A stretch of 64,000 nt of DNA from Agreia pratensis (GCF_900177685.1 NZ_FXAY01000002.1:124001-188000); one strand, 5' to 3'. Numbered from the stretch's first letter, positions 15,901 to 24,679 are shown. A program made the numbers and translations. The notes: generated by a model from the letters alone, not told the origin.

Positions 15901-17606
15901 GGGGCGTCGTCCTTTGCGGGGGTGGGTGTCCCCAGAGCGGTGGTCTGTGTAGGTGTCGTCTCCAGCACGTCACACAGGCGTGCGCCGAAAACGGCGCCCG
16001 AGCCGCTGGGGGCTGCATTCGAGTCGGCGCCGACGGCATCCGGTCTGCCTGATTCGATGAGCCAGACGTCGCCGCCCCGGCGGCGGGCGAGCTCTCGCGA
16101 CAGCGGGAGGCCGACTCCCAGGCCGTGCACGCGATCAGTGTCGCCGCGAGAGCTGTCGCGGCGGCTAAACAGGTCGACGTCGTCCACGACGCCCGGTCCG
16201 GAGTCGGACACGGTCAACACGAGATCGGCTCCGTCGCCGTAACAGCCGATGCTCACGCTGCGGGGCTCGTGCCCGGCAACCGCGGCCCGCACGGCATTGT
16301 CGACGAGGTTGCCGAGCACCGCGGCCACATCCTCGACGTCACGAAGCGGCGACAGCAGCAGCGAGTCGGCCGCGACCGACACCCTCACGCCCCGCTCGCC
16401 CGCCTCGAGCGCATGCGCCCCGATGAGTGCGTGAAGAAGCGCATCGCCGATCAGGTCGATGTTCTCGACGGGGTAGTCGACCGGACCTCGTTGCAGTTGT
16501 TCGCCGAGGAACTCGCGCGCCTCGTGCCCCCGACCCGCGTCGAGAAGCCCGGCCGCGACGTGCAGACGGTTGGCGAACTCGTGCCGCTGCACGCGCAACG
16601 CGCTCGTCATCGCCCGCACCGTTTCGAGGCGTTCGCTCAGGGCGACCAGGTCGGTGCGATCGCGCACGATCAACACCGTGCCGAGATCGCGGCCATCCCG
16701 ACGCACCGCCTGCGCATCGACGTAGAGAACACGATCTCCCGACACGATGCCGTCTCCCGCGGTGCCCTCGCGCACGGCCACGAGGATGGAAGGAGCGACC
16801 CCGAGGGCGGCGAGGCTCTTGCCCTCCGGGTCGGCGAGGCCGAGAAGGTCGCGAGCGGTCTCGTTGCACAGGCGCACCATCCCGTCGGCATCGAGTGCGA
16901 CGACCCCGTCGCCGACTCCGTCGAGCACCGCCGCCTGGTTCTGCACGAGCGCGACGAGCTCTTCGGGCTGCAGACCGAGGGTCAGGCGCTCCCATCGTCG
17001 TCGCAGAAGCATGGCGGAGAGCGCGGCCAGAAGTAGCGCAACAGCGGCGGCGGCGGCGATTCCGCCGATCAGTGTCGGGAGGTCGTTGAAGACGCTCGAC
17101 GGCTCGAATCCGACGCTCACCTCACCGACGGGCGCGGTGCCTTCGCCGTCGGGAGGCAGCACGGGCACCTTCGCTCGGGCGGAGACACCCAGCGTGCCCT
17201 GCTGCCAGGTCACCACCTCTTTTCCGGCGAGCACCTCGCGAAAGTCGGTGCTGACGGGCTGGCCGAGAGCGTCGGTGTCGGGGTGGGCGAGGCGGATGCC
17301 GTGGTCGTCGGTGATCACGACGAACAACGTTCCTGTGCGTTCGGTCACCGCTCCTGCCAGCCGCTGCAGCTCACCGTCTCTCAGCTCGGCAGCCTGGGGT
17401 GTGCCGGGGTCGGCGCTCGCCTCGGCCACGTCGGCGCGCACCTGCGGGTCGACGGCGACCGTGCGTGCGATGTTGAGGGCGGAGTTCTCTGCCTCGGTGC
17501 GCAACTGCTGCACGCCGAGGAGCAAGAAGACCGCGGCGCACACCGCGACCACGGCGACAGCCGTCGCCGTCTGCAGCAGAACCACGCGGGTAGCGAACCT
17601 CATCAT
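15897..17606 (-). CDS. Sensor histidine kinase, CitA/DcuS family
   Basis: A 569-residue membrane kinase. Transmembrane segment 1 is at about 8-32, followed by an extracytoplasmic PAS/CACHE-like sensor domain (33-175; LAHPDTDALGQPVSTDF and GTLGVSARAKVPV are typical), then transmembrane segment 2 (176-203), a cytoplasmic PAS domain (about 220-320) and the kinase core. The phospho-acceptor is His342 in RHEFANRLH, the SPOB-type box of this family. NLVDNAVRA and GLGVGLPLSREL form the ATP-binding N and G boxes. It should sense citrate or a related di- or tricarboxylate outside the cell and phosphorylate the regulator encoded next. Confidence 0.9.
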   Translation of the reverse strand: MMRFATRVVLLQTATAVAVVAVCAAVFLLLGVQQLRTEAENSALNIARTVAVDPQVRADVAEASADPGTPQAAELRDGELQRLAGAVTERTGTLFVVITDDHGIRLAHPDTDALGQPVSTDFREVLAGKEVVTWQQGTLGVSARAKVPVLPPDGEGTAPVGEVSVGFEPSSVFNDLPTLIGGIAAAAAVALLLAALSAMLLRRRWERLTLGLQPEELVALVQNQAAVLDGVGDGVVALDADGMVRLCNETARDLLGLADPEGKSLAALGVAPSILVAVREGTAGDGIVSGDRVLYVDAQAVRRDGRDLGTVLIVRDRTDLVALSERLETVRAMTSALRVQRHEFANRLHVAAGLLDAGRGHEAREFLGEQLQRGPVDYPVENIDLIGDALLHALIGAHALEAGERGVRVSVAADSLLLSPLRDVEDVAAVLGNLVDNAVRAAVAGHEPRSVSIGCYGDGADLVLTVSDSGPGVVDDVDLFSRRDSSRGDTDRVHGLGVGLPLSRELARRRGGDVWLIESGRPDAVGADSNAAPSGSGAVFGARLCDVLETTPTQTTALGTPTPAKDDAP

Positions 17607-17751
17607 TCCTCCACCGTGAGCATAATGCGCTGAACCCGCGCTTCGCGCAGAAGGTCTGCCAATGAGACATAGCGCGCGCGACGGCCGAGAAGTCCATAGA
17701 TTCGCGTGATCCGGTTAACGAGGAACGTTTGCCGCAGACAAAGGAGTCGAG

Positions 17752-19290
17752 ATGCCCCCTGTTCTCACCGCCCTCGCGGCCGCTGCCGACGAGGAGGGCT
17801 ACGACCTGGCCTTCACCCCGTCGGATGGCACGCTGGTCGTGCTCGGGTTCGTGATGGTGCTCGCCTTCATGGCGCTCATCATGACCCGTCGACTCACTCC
17901 CATGGTCGCGCTGATCGTCGTGCCCACCATCTTCGGACTCTTCGCGGGCGCGGGCTTCGGGCTCGGCGACATGGTGATCGATGCGATCTCGTCGATGGCC
18001 CCGACAGCCGCGCTGCTGATGTTCGCGATCATGTACTTCGGCATCATGATCGACGTCGGCCTGTTCGACCCGCTCATCCGGCTGATCACCCGTCTTCTGG
18101 GCGACGACCCGGCGAAGGTGGTGCTGGGAACGGCGCTGCTGGCCGGCGCGGTCTCGCTCGACGGCGATGGATCGACGACCTTCATCATCACAACGTCGGC
18201 CATGCTGCCCATCTACCTGCGCCTTGGAATGAGCCCGGTGGTGCTCACCTGCGTGGCGGGTCTGATGAATGGAACTCTCAACATCGTGCCCTGGGGCGGA
18301 CCGACGGTGCGCGCGGCATCCGCTCTCTCGCTCGAGCCGACCGACATCTTCGTGCCCATGCTGCCGTCTCTGGGGGCGGGGCTCATCATCACCCTCACGT
18401 TCGCCTGGTTCCTCGGTCTGGGGGAGCGTCGCCGCCTTGCCGGGTCGATCGACACGTCACGCCTCGACGGCACCCGCGGCGACGGCATCTTCGGCGGTCC
18501 CCGCCTGTTCCGCGGTGCCGGGTCGAAGCCGGGCGCCGCTGCAACGCTTCACACCGGCAACATCGTCGCGGTGCGCGGAGCCCGGGGAGGGGTCGCAGCG
18601 GCGGCGCTCGTCGAAGATGCAGACACGGCCATGGCCGACACGATGCTCGACCCGAACCGGGCGACACTGCGCCCGAAGCTCATCTGGTTCAACCTCATTC
18701 TCACGGTCGCGGTCATGGTGCTGCTCGTGCTCGACCTCTTCCCGCTGGCGTTCGTGTTCATGGTGGGTGCGTCCATCGCGCTGATCGTGAACTTTCCGAA
18801 GCTCAAGAGCCAGGCCGACGAGATCGTGGCGCACGCGCCGTCGATCGTCGGCGTGGTCTCGATGGTTCTCGCGGCCGGAGTGCTGGTCGGCGTTCTCAAT
18901 GGCACCGGAATGGTGACGGCGATGGCCTCGTGGATCACCGAGGTGATCCCGGCGGATATGGGCCCGTTCCTGGCCGTCATCACGGGCGTGCTGTCTATCC
19001 CGTTCACGTTCTTCATGTCGAACGACGCGTTCTATTACGGCATCCTGCCCGTACTCGCCGAGAGCGCGTCGCACTTCGGCATCTCCCCGGTCGAGATGGC
19101 CCGAGCGTCGATCACCGGCCAGCCCGTGCATCTGCAGAGCCCGCTCGTGCCGGCCATCCTGCTGCTCGTCTCGCTCGCCAACGTGAACCTCGGCGATCAC
19201 CACAAGAAGGTGCTGTGGCGGGCCGTGATCGTCTCGCTGGCGATGCTCGCAGTCGGAGTGCTGGTGGGCTCGATCCCGCTGCGAGCCTGA
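17752..19290 (+). CDS. CitMHS-family citrate-metal:proton symporter
   Basis: A 512-residue polytopic membrane protein, start at ATG after AAAGGAG. About eleven to twelve hydrophobic segments; the motifs MFAIMYFGIMIDVGLFDP, SLDGDGSTTFI and TCVAGLMNGTLNIVPWGG are characteristic of the CitM/CitH carriers that import citrate complexed with a divalent metal together with protons. A hydrophilic loop (about residues 220-300) separates the halves. It is divergent from the CitA/CitB-like two-component genes, the usual layout for induction by extracellular citrate. Confidence 0.92.
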   Translation: MPPVLTALAAAADEEGYDLAFTPSDGTLVVLGFVMVLAFMALIMTRRLTPMVALIVVPTIFGLFAGAGFGLGDMVIDAISSMAPTAALLMFAIMYFGIMIDVGLFDPLIRLITRLLGDDPAKVVLGTALLAGAVSLDGDGSTTFIITTSAMLPIYLRLGMSPVVLTCVAGLMNGTLNIVPWGGPTVRAASALSLEPTDIFVPMLPSLGAGLIITLTFAWFLGLGERRRLAGSIDTSRLDGTRGDGIFGGPRLFRGAGSKPGAAATLHTGNIVAVRGARGGVAAAALVEDADTAMADTMLDPNRATLRPKLIWFNLILTVAVMVLLVLDLFPLAFVFMVGASIALIVNFPKLKSQADEIVAHAPSIVGVVSMVLAAGVLVGVLNGTGMVTAMASWITEVIPADMGPFLAVITGVLSIPFTFFMSNDAFYYGILPVLAESASHFGISPVEMARASITGQPVHLQSPLVPAILLLVSLANVNLGDHHKKVLWRAVIVSLAMLAVGVLVGSIPLRA

Positions 19291-19341
19291 CCCTCGCGCA
19301 TCCGACGAAAGTCGAGCGCCGGTCGTCGGATGCGCGCTGCT

Positions 19342-19410
19342 CTGCAGGAAAAACGGCTGTTGCGGGCGGGTTTCGCACTCGACGGCCCGGCTCCTCCTGA
19401 AAACGGGCGC
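19342..19410. repeat. Dispersed intergenic element, degenerate copy D
   Basis: TGCAGGA (19343-19349), 20 bases, GTTTCGC (19370-19376), then ACTCG on the plus strand, plus TCCTGAA on the opposite strand at 19395-19401. It matches the consensus TTCAGGR-N20-TTTTCGY with two mismatches and sits between the convergent carrier and gluconokinase genes. The inverted TTCAGGA gives it some hairpin character. Confidence 0.4.
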
Positions 19411-19431
19411 CGGATGCCGACGGCTGGCCAA

Positions 19432-19980
19432 CTAGGCCGGCGCCGGCCCCTGGCGTACCACGTTCGCGGCAGCATCCACGATGTCGTCGATGTGCGCGTC
19501 GACGTCGATGTCAGCGCCGGATTCGTCGGCCTCGAGGGGCTCGAACGCGGCGAGTTGCGAGTCGAGCAGCGAGGCCGGCATAAAGTGATCGGCGCGGGCG
19601 TTCATGCGCGCCGCGATCAGCTCGCGGGAGCCCGAGAGGGTGACGAAGACCGTCGACGGCTCGACCGCTCGGATCGTGTTGCGGTATGTGCGGCGCAGCG
19701 CCGAGCACGCCAGAACGAGACCGCGGTCTGCGTGCTCGGCGAGCACCTCGCCGATGCGCACCAGCCAGGGCTCCCGATCGATGTCGTCGAGCGGCAGTCC
19801 CGCCGCCATCTTCGCCACGTTCGCCTCGGGGTGCAGCGAGTCGGCGTCGATGAACGGAACCTCGAGGCGCTGAGCCAGCAGCGCTCCGACGGTCGATTTG
19901 CCCGACCCTGAGACGCCGCCCACGATCACGAGCTCGCGGCCGGCGTTGCCGTTGCTGCCGCTCTCGCCGATCGTCGCCAT
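19432..19980 (-). CDS. gntK: Gluconokinase
   Basis: A 182-residue small kinase with the P-loop GGVSGSGKST at residues 21-30 and the family segments VPFIDADSLHPEANVAKMAAGLPLDD (substrate-binding HxxxN region), DREPWL and LACSALRRTYRN. It phosphorylates D-gluconate to 6-phosphogluconate for the pentose phosphate pathway. ATG at 19980 is used; it shares TGATG with the stop of the upstream monooxygenase-like gene, so the two are translationally coupled. No gluconate permease gene is adjacent. A longer reading frame exists upstream but has no kinase-like sequence. Confidence 0.9.
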   Translation of the reverse strand: MATIGESGSNGNAGRELVIVGGVSGSGKSTVGALLAQRLEVPFIDADSLHPEANVAKMAAGLPLDDIDREPWLVRIGEVLAEHADRGLVLACSALRRTYRNTIRAVEPSTVFVTLSGSRELIAARMNARADHFMPASLLDSQLAAFEPLEADESGADIDVDAHIDDIVDAAANVVRQGPAPA

Positions 19981-20297
19981 CAGAGCTGGCCCTGGTAGCT
20001 GCTTCCCGCGGGAATCGGCGACAGCAGGGTGATCTCGGGAGCCGACTCGAGCAGGCCGACAAGCGTCGCGTTCATGCGCGCCACGATGTCGCCTGCTCCG
20101 TGAGCCTCGAGATCCTCGGATGAGCTCCACTTCTCGAGCATGATGATCGTTCCGTCGGGAGCATCGTGAATCGCGTAGAGCTCGCATCCGGTCTCGGTGT
20201 GCACTTCGGCGATGCCGACCGAGAGGGCCTTCACGAGTTCGTCGCGCGCTCCCTCGACCGGGCGAAAAGTGACGGTGACGACGACTGCTTCAGACAT
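19980..20297 (-). CDS. Antibiotic biosynthesis monooxygenase-like (YgiN type) protein
   Basis: A 105-residue ABM-domain protein with VTVTFRPVEGARDELVKAL, GCELYAIHDAPD and MLEKWSSSEDLEAH, the small ferredoxin-like fold of quinol monooxygenase YgiN and related enzymes. ATG at 20297 has GGAG at proper distance. It precedes gluconokinase and overlaps it. Substrates of this family vary widely (quinols, heme, polyketides), so only the fold is claimed. It is divergent from the DUF1593 gene, with a shared 100-base control region containing an inverted repeat. Confidence 0.75.
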   Translation of the reverse strand: MSEAVVVTVTFRPVEGARDELVKALSVGIAEVHTETGCELYAIHDAPDGTIIMLEKWSSSEDLEAHGAGDIVARMNATLVGLLESAPEITLLSPIPAGSSYQGQL

Positions 20298-20358
20298 GGG
20301 GCTCCATTGGCTCGAGGGCGGTGCTACAAGTTTGCCCTGCTCGCGGGTCAAAAATAGA

Positions 20359-20376
20359 TCGGTTGCTAAAAACCGA
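20359..20376. promoter_or_regulatory. Inverted repeat TCGGTT-N6-AACCGA, probable operator
   Basis: An 18-bp inverted repeat between the divergent monooxygenase/gluconokinase and DUF1593 genes. It covers the -35 zone of the leaderless promoter predicted at 20385, the position of a repressor site. The cognate regulator is not encoded next to it. Confidence 0.5.
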
Positions 20377-20384
20377 GCGATCGT

Positions 20385-20390
20385 TAGGAT
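20385..20390 (+). promoter_or_regulatory. -10 hexamer TAGGAT, leaderless start of the DUF1593 gene
   Basis: TAGGAT ends seven bases before the ATG at 20398; TTGAGCC between them is not a ribosome site. Confidence 0.5.
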
Positions 20391-20397
20391 TTGAGCC

Positions 20398-21948
20398 ATG
20401 ACCCTCAGCGTTGATGTCTCTTCCACCGGACCCGTCCGCGCCCGCACCATCGTCACGGCCGACCCGGAGCTCGACGACCTCAACTCGATGATCCGCTTTC
20501 TGCTCTACGCAAATGAGCTCGATGTCGAAGGCCTCATCTACGCCAGCAGCCGCTTCCACTGGTCGGGCGACGGAAAGACCCCCTTTTTTCTTCCCGGCCG
20601 GGAGTACACCGAGCCGCAGCTGTCGTGGCGCTGGGCGCAGGGCGAGCGGTTCATCGACGACGCAATCGACGCCTATGAGCAGGTGCATCCGAACCTCCTC
20701 GTGCACGACTCGCGCTACCCGAGCGCCGACGCGCTGCGTGCGGTCGTGCGCGTGGGCAACGTCGAGTTCGAGGGCGATGTCGCTGAAGAGACTCCGGGCT
20801 CGCAACTCATAGCCGAGACTCTGCTCGACGACGATCCGCGACCCGTGCACCTGCAGGTGTGGGCCGGCACCAGCACCATCGCGCGGGCTCTGATGTCGAT
20901 CGAAGAGCGCTTCGCCGGCTCGCCCGAGTGGCCCGCCGTGCACGCCGCCGTCTCGCGCAAGGCCGTGATCACCAAGTTCGCGTCGCAAGACGGAACGTAC
21001 GACAGCTATATCCGCCCGGTCTGGCCCGATATTCGTGTCACCGACGTGGCCACGATGACGTGGGGCTACCTCGCTCGCGTGGTCATTCAGCAACCCGAGC
21101 TGCAGTATCTCGGGGCCGAATGGATGCGCGAGAGCGTCACATCCGTCGGCCCGCTCGGCGCGCTCTATCGCACCTGGGGCGACGGGCGACAGATGGTTCC
21201 GGGGGACTTCACCGACTACTTCCACCTGAGCGGGCAGACTGCCGACGAGCTCCGAGAACTCGGCTACGCCGTGTGGGTAGAGCCGCAACGGCTCGGCGAG
21301 TGGATCTCCGAGGGCGACACGACCACCATGCTCAACCTGCTGGTTCCGGGGCTGCGCGGCCACGAGCATCCGGGGCACGGCGGATGGGGCGGCCGTGCGC
21401 GGCGCGTCGGCGATGGCCCCGACACCTGGGAGACGCGCGGCGCCGTCGATGCGCGCGCCGACGGTCTGGCGCCGGATGTCGCGGCGCCGGATGTCGCGGC
21501 GCCGGATGAGGCAGCGCCCAACGAAGCAGCATCCGACGAGAGCTCGGTGACGAGGTGGTTCGCCGACGCGCAGAACGACTTCGCGGCGCGACTGCAGTGG
21601 AGCGTGCGGTCTCGCTTCGACGAGGCGAACCATGCCCCCGTGGTGATGGTCGATCGGGTCGACCTCGAGATGCGCGCCGGTGAGCGGGTGATGCTGTCGG
21701 CGGCGGTCTCCGATCCCGATGGCGACAGCGTGTCCGGTCGGTGGTGGCAGTATCGCGAGGCGGGCAGCTACGCCGGCCAGGTGGTGCTCACCCCCGTGGA
21801 CGGGGCGACGGATACGCAGATCTCGGTCGAGGTCGAGGTTCCCGGTGACGCGGTCGCCGAGCAGACGATCCACCTCATCGCAGAGGCGGTCGACGACGGG
21901 GTGCCTGCCTTGAAGGGGTACCAGCGAGTCATCCTGACCGTCGTCTAG
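20398..21948 (+). CDS. DUF1593 protein (nucleoside hydrolase-like)
   Basis: A 516-residue protein. The N-terminal two thirds match the DUF1593 family: RTIVTADPELDDLNSMIRFLLYANELDVEGLIYASS is the Asp-rich opening shared with nucleoside hydrolases, and VHLQVWAGTSTIARAL and YLGAEWMRE follow. The C-terminal 110 residues form a cadherin-like or Ig-like beta-sandwich (SDPDGDSVSGRWWQYREAGSYAG). There is no signal peptide, which is odd because many relatives are secreted and linked to polysaccharide breakdown. A low-complexity linker of five-residue repeats (APDVA) joins mid-protein segments, encoded by 15-bp tandem repeats. Hydrolysis of a glycosidic or N-ribosyl bond is plausible but unproven. Confidence 0.8.
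   Translation: MTLSVDVSSTGPVRARTIVTADPELDDLNSMIRFLLYANELDVEGLIYASSRFHWSGDGKTPFFLPGREYTEPQLSWRWAQGERFIDDAIDAYEQVHPNLLVHDSRYPSADALRAVVRVGNVEFEGDVAEETPGSQLIAETLLDDDPRPVHLQVWAGTSTIARALMSIEERFAGSPEWPAVHAAVSRKAVITKFASQDGTYDSYIRPVWPDIRVTDVATMTWGYLARVVIQQPELQYLGAEWMRESVTSVGPLGALYRTWGDGRQMVPGDFTDYFHLSGQTADELRELGYAVWVEPQRLGEWISEGDTTTMLNLLVPGLRGHEHPGHGGWGGRARRVGDGPDTWETRGAVDARADGLAPDVAAPDVAAPDEAAPNEAASDESSVTRWFADAQNDFAARLQWSVRSRFDEANHAPVVMVDRVDLEMRAGERVMLSAAVSDPDGDSVSGRWWQYREAGSYAGQVVLTPVDGATDTQISVEVEVPGDAVAEQTIHLIAEAVDDGVPALKGYQRVILTVV
21469..21528 (+). repeat. 15-bp tandem repeat within the DUF1593 gene
   Basis: GCGCCGGATGTCGCG occurs twice exactly (21469-21483, 21484-21498), followed by GCGCCGGATGAGGCA and GCGCCCAACGAAGCA. 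The unit preserves frame and encodes APDVA-like pentapeptides. Copy number could vary between strains by slippage. Confidence 0.75.
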
Positions 21949-21960
21949 CCGGGGGCCGCG

Positions 21961-22000
21961 CTTCAATTCAGGAGGAACCGGCCTAAAGCGACGTTTTCGC
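21961..22000 (+). repeat. Dispersed intergenic element, copy C
   Basis: CTTCAATTCAGGA (21961-21973), 20 bases, TTTTCGC (21994-22000), then ACGTGG. It starts 12 bases after the DUF1593 stop, upstream of the photolyase gene. Confidence 0.6.
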
Positions 22001-22084
22001 ACGTGGCGATGCGGTTCATCCTGCATGGCAGCGCACCGCCGACGAGACCTTGTCAACGGCTGAGGCGACGCGGTGCGGTCGGCC

Positions 22085-22090
22085 TAGTCT
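22085..22090 (+). promoter_or_regulatory. -10 hexamer TAGTCT, leaderless start of the photolyase gene
   Basis: TAGTCT ends six bases before the GTG at 22097. No ribosome site. Confidence 0.5.
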
Positions 22091-22096
22091 GAGCCG

Positions 22097-23596
22097 GTGA
22101 CCTCCTCTGCCCGCACCCGCTGGATCTTCGCGGGACAGCTCGGCCCCCTCTTCGACGATGGCGGCCCCATGATGATCGTCGAGGCACGCTCCGTGTTCGG
22201 GCGGCGTCCCATGCACCGGGCGAAGGCGCATCTGCTGCTCTCTGCGATGCGGCACCGTGCCACAGAGCTCGGAGACCGGGTCGAGTACCACCGGGTCGAG
22301 CGCTACTCCGACGTCGTCGGCGGTGGCGGCAGAGGCAGCGCCGATAGGCGCGATGACCTCGAGGTGATCGACCCCACCTCGTGGGCCGCGCGACGCTTCG
22401 TGCGCGAGCGGGGCATCCACGTTCTGCCGAGCCGCGGGTTCGTGACCAGCGAGAAGGACTTCACCGTCTGGGCCGACTCCCGCCAGGGCAAGCGTCTGCT
22501 GCTCGAGGACTTCTATCGCGGCGTGCGCGAGCGAACGGGCGTCTTGATGCGCGGAGATCAGCCCGAGGGCGGCAGATTCAACTTCGACCATGACAACCGC
22601 AATCCGCCGCCGAAGAACGCCGCTGGTCTCGGCCTCCCCGATCCGTGGTGGCCCGTCGAAGACGAGATCGACGAAGAGGTGCGACATGACCTCGACCGTT
22701 GGCAGAGCGAGGGCGTCGTGCAGCTCGTCGGCGACGACGGTCCGCGTCGCTTCGCGGCCACAGCGGCCGAGGCAGAGCGGGCGCTCGCCGACTTCGTCGA
22801 GGTGCGCCTGAACGACTTCGGCCCCTTCGAAGACGCGATGCTCTCGGGCGACTGGACGATGTCGCACTCCCTGCTCAGCGCCCCCATGAATCTCGGACTG
22901 CTCGACCCGCTGCACGCCATCGAGACTGTCGAGGCCGAGCACGCCGCCGGCCGCGCCCCGCTGTCGAGCGTCGAGGGCTTCGTGCGCCAGATCATGGGAT
23001 GGCGCGACTACGTCTGGCACCTCTATTGGTATCTCGGCGAGGGGTACCGCACCGGCAACAATGCTCTGGATGCGCGCAGGCCGCTTCCCGAGAAATTCCG
23101 GCTTCTCGACGCGGCGGCCATCCGCTCGAACTGTCTGCGGGAGACGATCGACGGGATGCGCAGGCACGGCTGGGCCCATCACATCCAGCGTCTGATGGTG
23201 CTCGGAAACTGGGCGTTGCAGCACGGCTACGACCCGGTCGAGCTGAACGACTGGTTCGTCGACATGTTCGTCGACGGCACACCGTGGGTGATGCCGGCGA
23301 ACGTGATCGGAATGTCGCAGCACGCCGACGGAGGGCTCGTGGCGACGAAGCCGTATGTGTCGGGCGGGGCGTACATCGATCGCATGTCGGACTTCTGTGG
23401 CGGGTGCGAGTTCAATCCGAAGGTGCGCTTGGGTGAGAATGCCTGCCCTTTCACCGCCGGATACTGGGCGTTTCTCGACCGGGTCGAGCCGCGCATCCGG
23501 CACAACCACCGCATGGCGCAGCCGCTCAGTGGGCTGCGTCGGCTGGCCGACCGGGAGGCTGTGGTCGATCAGGAGCGGCACCGCGACTCGTGGTGA
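22097..23596 (+). CDS. Iron-sulfur bacterial cryptochrome/photolyase (FeS-BCP)
   Basis: A 499-residue DNA repair flavoprotein of the prokaryotic (6-4) photolyase group. It has the N-terminal deoxyribodipyrimidine photolyase-related domain (GQLGPLFDDGG) and the C-terminal FAD-binding domain (EGFVRQIMGWRDYVWHLYW, MVLGNWALQHGYDP, YVSGGAYIDRMSDFC). Four Cys, 346, 434, 437 and 450, have the spacing 88, 3 and 13, the same as the [4Fe-4S] ligands Cys350, 438, 441 and 454 of Agrobacterium PhrB. It should use blue light to reverse UV (6-4) photoproducts. GTG at 22097 directly follows a -10 box. It stands alone; the next gene starts after its stop on a separate promoter. Confidence 0.88.
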   Translation: MTSSARTRWIFAGQLGPLFDDGGPMMIVEARSVFGRRPMHRAKAHLLLSAMRHRATELGDRVEYHRVERYSDVVGGGGRGSADRRDDLEVIDPTSWAARRFVRERGIHVLPSRGFVTSEKDFTVWADSRQGKRLLLEDFYRGVRERTGVLMRGDQPEGGRFNFDHDNRNPPPKNAAGLGLPDPWWPVEDEIDEEVRHDLDRWQSEGVVQLVGDDGPRRFAATAAEAERALADFVEVRLNDFGPFEDAMLSGDWTMSHSLLSAPMNLGLLDPLHAIETVEAEHAAGRAPLSSVEGFVRQIMGWRDYVWHLYWYLGEGYRTGNNALDARRPLPEKFRLLDAAAIRSNCLRETIDGMRRHGWAHHIQRLMVLGNWALQHGYDPVELNDWFVDMFVDGTPWVMPANVIGMSQHADGGLVATKPYVSGGAYIDRMSDFCGGCEFNPKVRLGENACPFTAGYWAFLDRVEPRIRHNHRMAQPLSGLRRLADREAVVDQERHRDSW

Positions 23597-23622
23597 AAGA
23601 GCGTGCGGGTGCGATTCTTCGA

Positions 23623-23628
23623 TACGGT
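23623..23628 (+). promoter_or_regulatory. -10 hexamer TACGGT, leaderless start
   Basis: TACGGT ends six bases before the ATG at 23635, supporting that start over the GTG at 23590 that overlaps the photolyase stop. Confidence 0.5.
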
Positions 23629-23634
23629 CGAGGC

Positions 23635-24669
23635 ATGACGTGGCGACGCAGGGGGAGCGCGTTCGCCGCCGCTGTTGTCGCATCGGTCGTGGTCTCGTCG
23701 GGTCTCTTCGCGTGTTCTCTGCTGCCCGGAGCACCCGACTCCGTGTCGGCGGCCGCCGCCACCGCGAAGGAGTCTCTCTCGGGAGCTCCGGGCGTCGAGT
23801 CGGTCTCTGCCGAGGTGACGCTGCGCGACTACCGAGGCGAGGGATCGGTCTCCGATCCCGAGGCCTGGGTGGTGCGCCTCACGGTGAATGCCGCAGCCGG
23901 AGGCCGCGACCTCGAGCGCGCCGCAGATGAGGTCGTCGAGGCGCTCGTCGAGGCTCGGCCGGAGGCGCACATCTACGCCGTGATCGTTGCGCCTCGTCTC
24001 GCGGGTGATGCGGATGCCGAGATTCTCTTCGACGAGAACGTGGGCGCCGGCGGGGTCGCCGCCGAACGGGTGACGGCGGCGCGAGCGCTGGCGGGCGTAG
24101 CTGGCGTGAGCCGGGTGACCGTCGGGCGAGATGACGAGCCTCCGAGGGTGGAGGCGACCGGGATCGACGAGTGGCCCACGGTGGCGGCGGGGATTCGCGC
24201 CAGCCCCGGTTTCGGCGTCGGCGCCGTGCAGAATCCGTCTCTCATCGCCCCGCTCGACTCGGGAGACCCATTGTCGGGCGACGGTTCGGAGGGGCTGCAT
24301 CTCGAGCTCGGCGCCGTATCTCCCTCGGCGTCGATGATCGACGAAGTCATCCGGCTCTCCGAGGATCGTTCGGTGCGGTCGATCTGGTTCTCGTCGGGGG
24401 AGGGCCTCCTCCCGGCCGGCGGTGTCGCCGCCGAGCGGTCGTCGCTGGCCGTCGATGTCGACACGAGCGCCGACGCTGAACGGGTAGCGAATCGCCTCGC
24501 CGGGCTCGATGACCAGCGGTACTGGACACAGGGCTCCGGCCGTCCTTCGTTCCAGATCTCTTCGCCCATCGGCAACAGCGCAGACAGCTCCGCCATCGTC
24601 GGCTACGTCGGGTTGCCCCTCGGGTCGGCGGAGCCCGACGACCTGCCGGCCGCGCCAGGCGTTCGGTAG
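23635..24669 (+). CDS. Lipoprotein of unknown function, related to the left-edge protein
   Basis: A 344-residue protein with a lipoprotein signal (RRRG, hydrophobic 9-24, lipobox LFAC with Cys27). The exported part begins with an alternating alpha/beta segment (AKESLSGAPGVESVSAEVTLRDYRG) and has several such units of about 70-100 residues; a PGVxSV/AGVSRVTV pattern recurs, suggesting internal repeats like BON-type or similar small domains. It ends with VGYVGLPLGSAEPDD, a motif shared with the protein at the left edge of the window (FVGLPAGSPAPDD). No known family was recognised. It is probably tethered to the outer face of the membrane. Confidence 0.7.
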   Translation: MTWRRRGSAFAAAVVASVVVSSGLFACSLLPGAPDSVSAAAATAKESLSGAPGVESVSAEVTLRDYRGEGSVSDPEAWVVRLTVNAAAGGRDLERAADEVVEALVEARPEAHIYAVIVAPRLAGDADAEILFDENVGAGGVAAERVTAARALAGVAGVSRVTVGRDDEPPRVEATGIDEWPTVAAGIRASPGFGVGAVQNPSLIAPLDSGDPLSGDGSEGLHLELGAVSPSASMIDEVIRLSEDRSVRSIWFSSGEGLLPAGGVAAERSSLAVDVDTSADAERVANRLAGLDDQRYWTQGSGRPSFQISSPIGNSADSSAIVGYVGLPLGSAEPDDLPAAPGVR

Positions 24670-24672
24670 TGT
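24667..24672 (+). promoter_or_regulatory. -10 hexamer TAGTGT, leaderless start of the DUF805 gene
   Basis: TAGTGT ends seven bases before the ATG at 24680 and overlaps the TAG stop codon of the preceding gene. Confidence 0.5.
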
Positions 24673-24679
24673 GCCAGTC

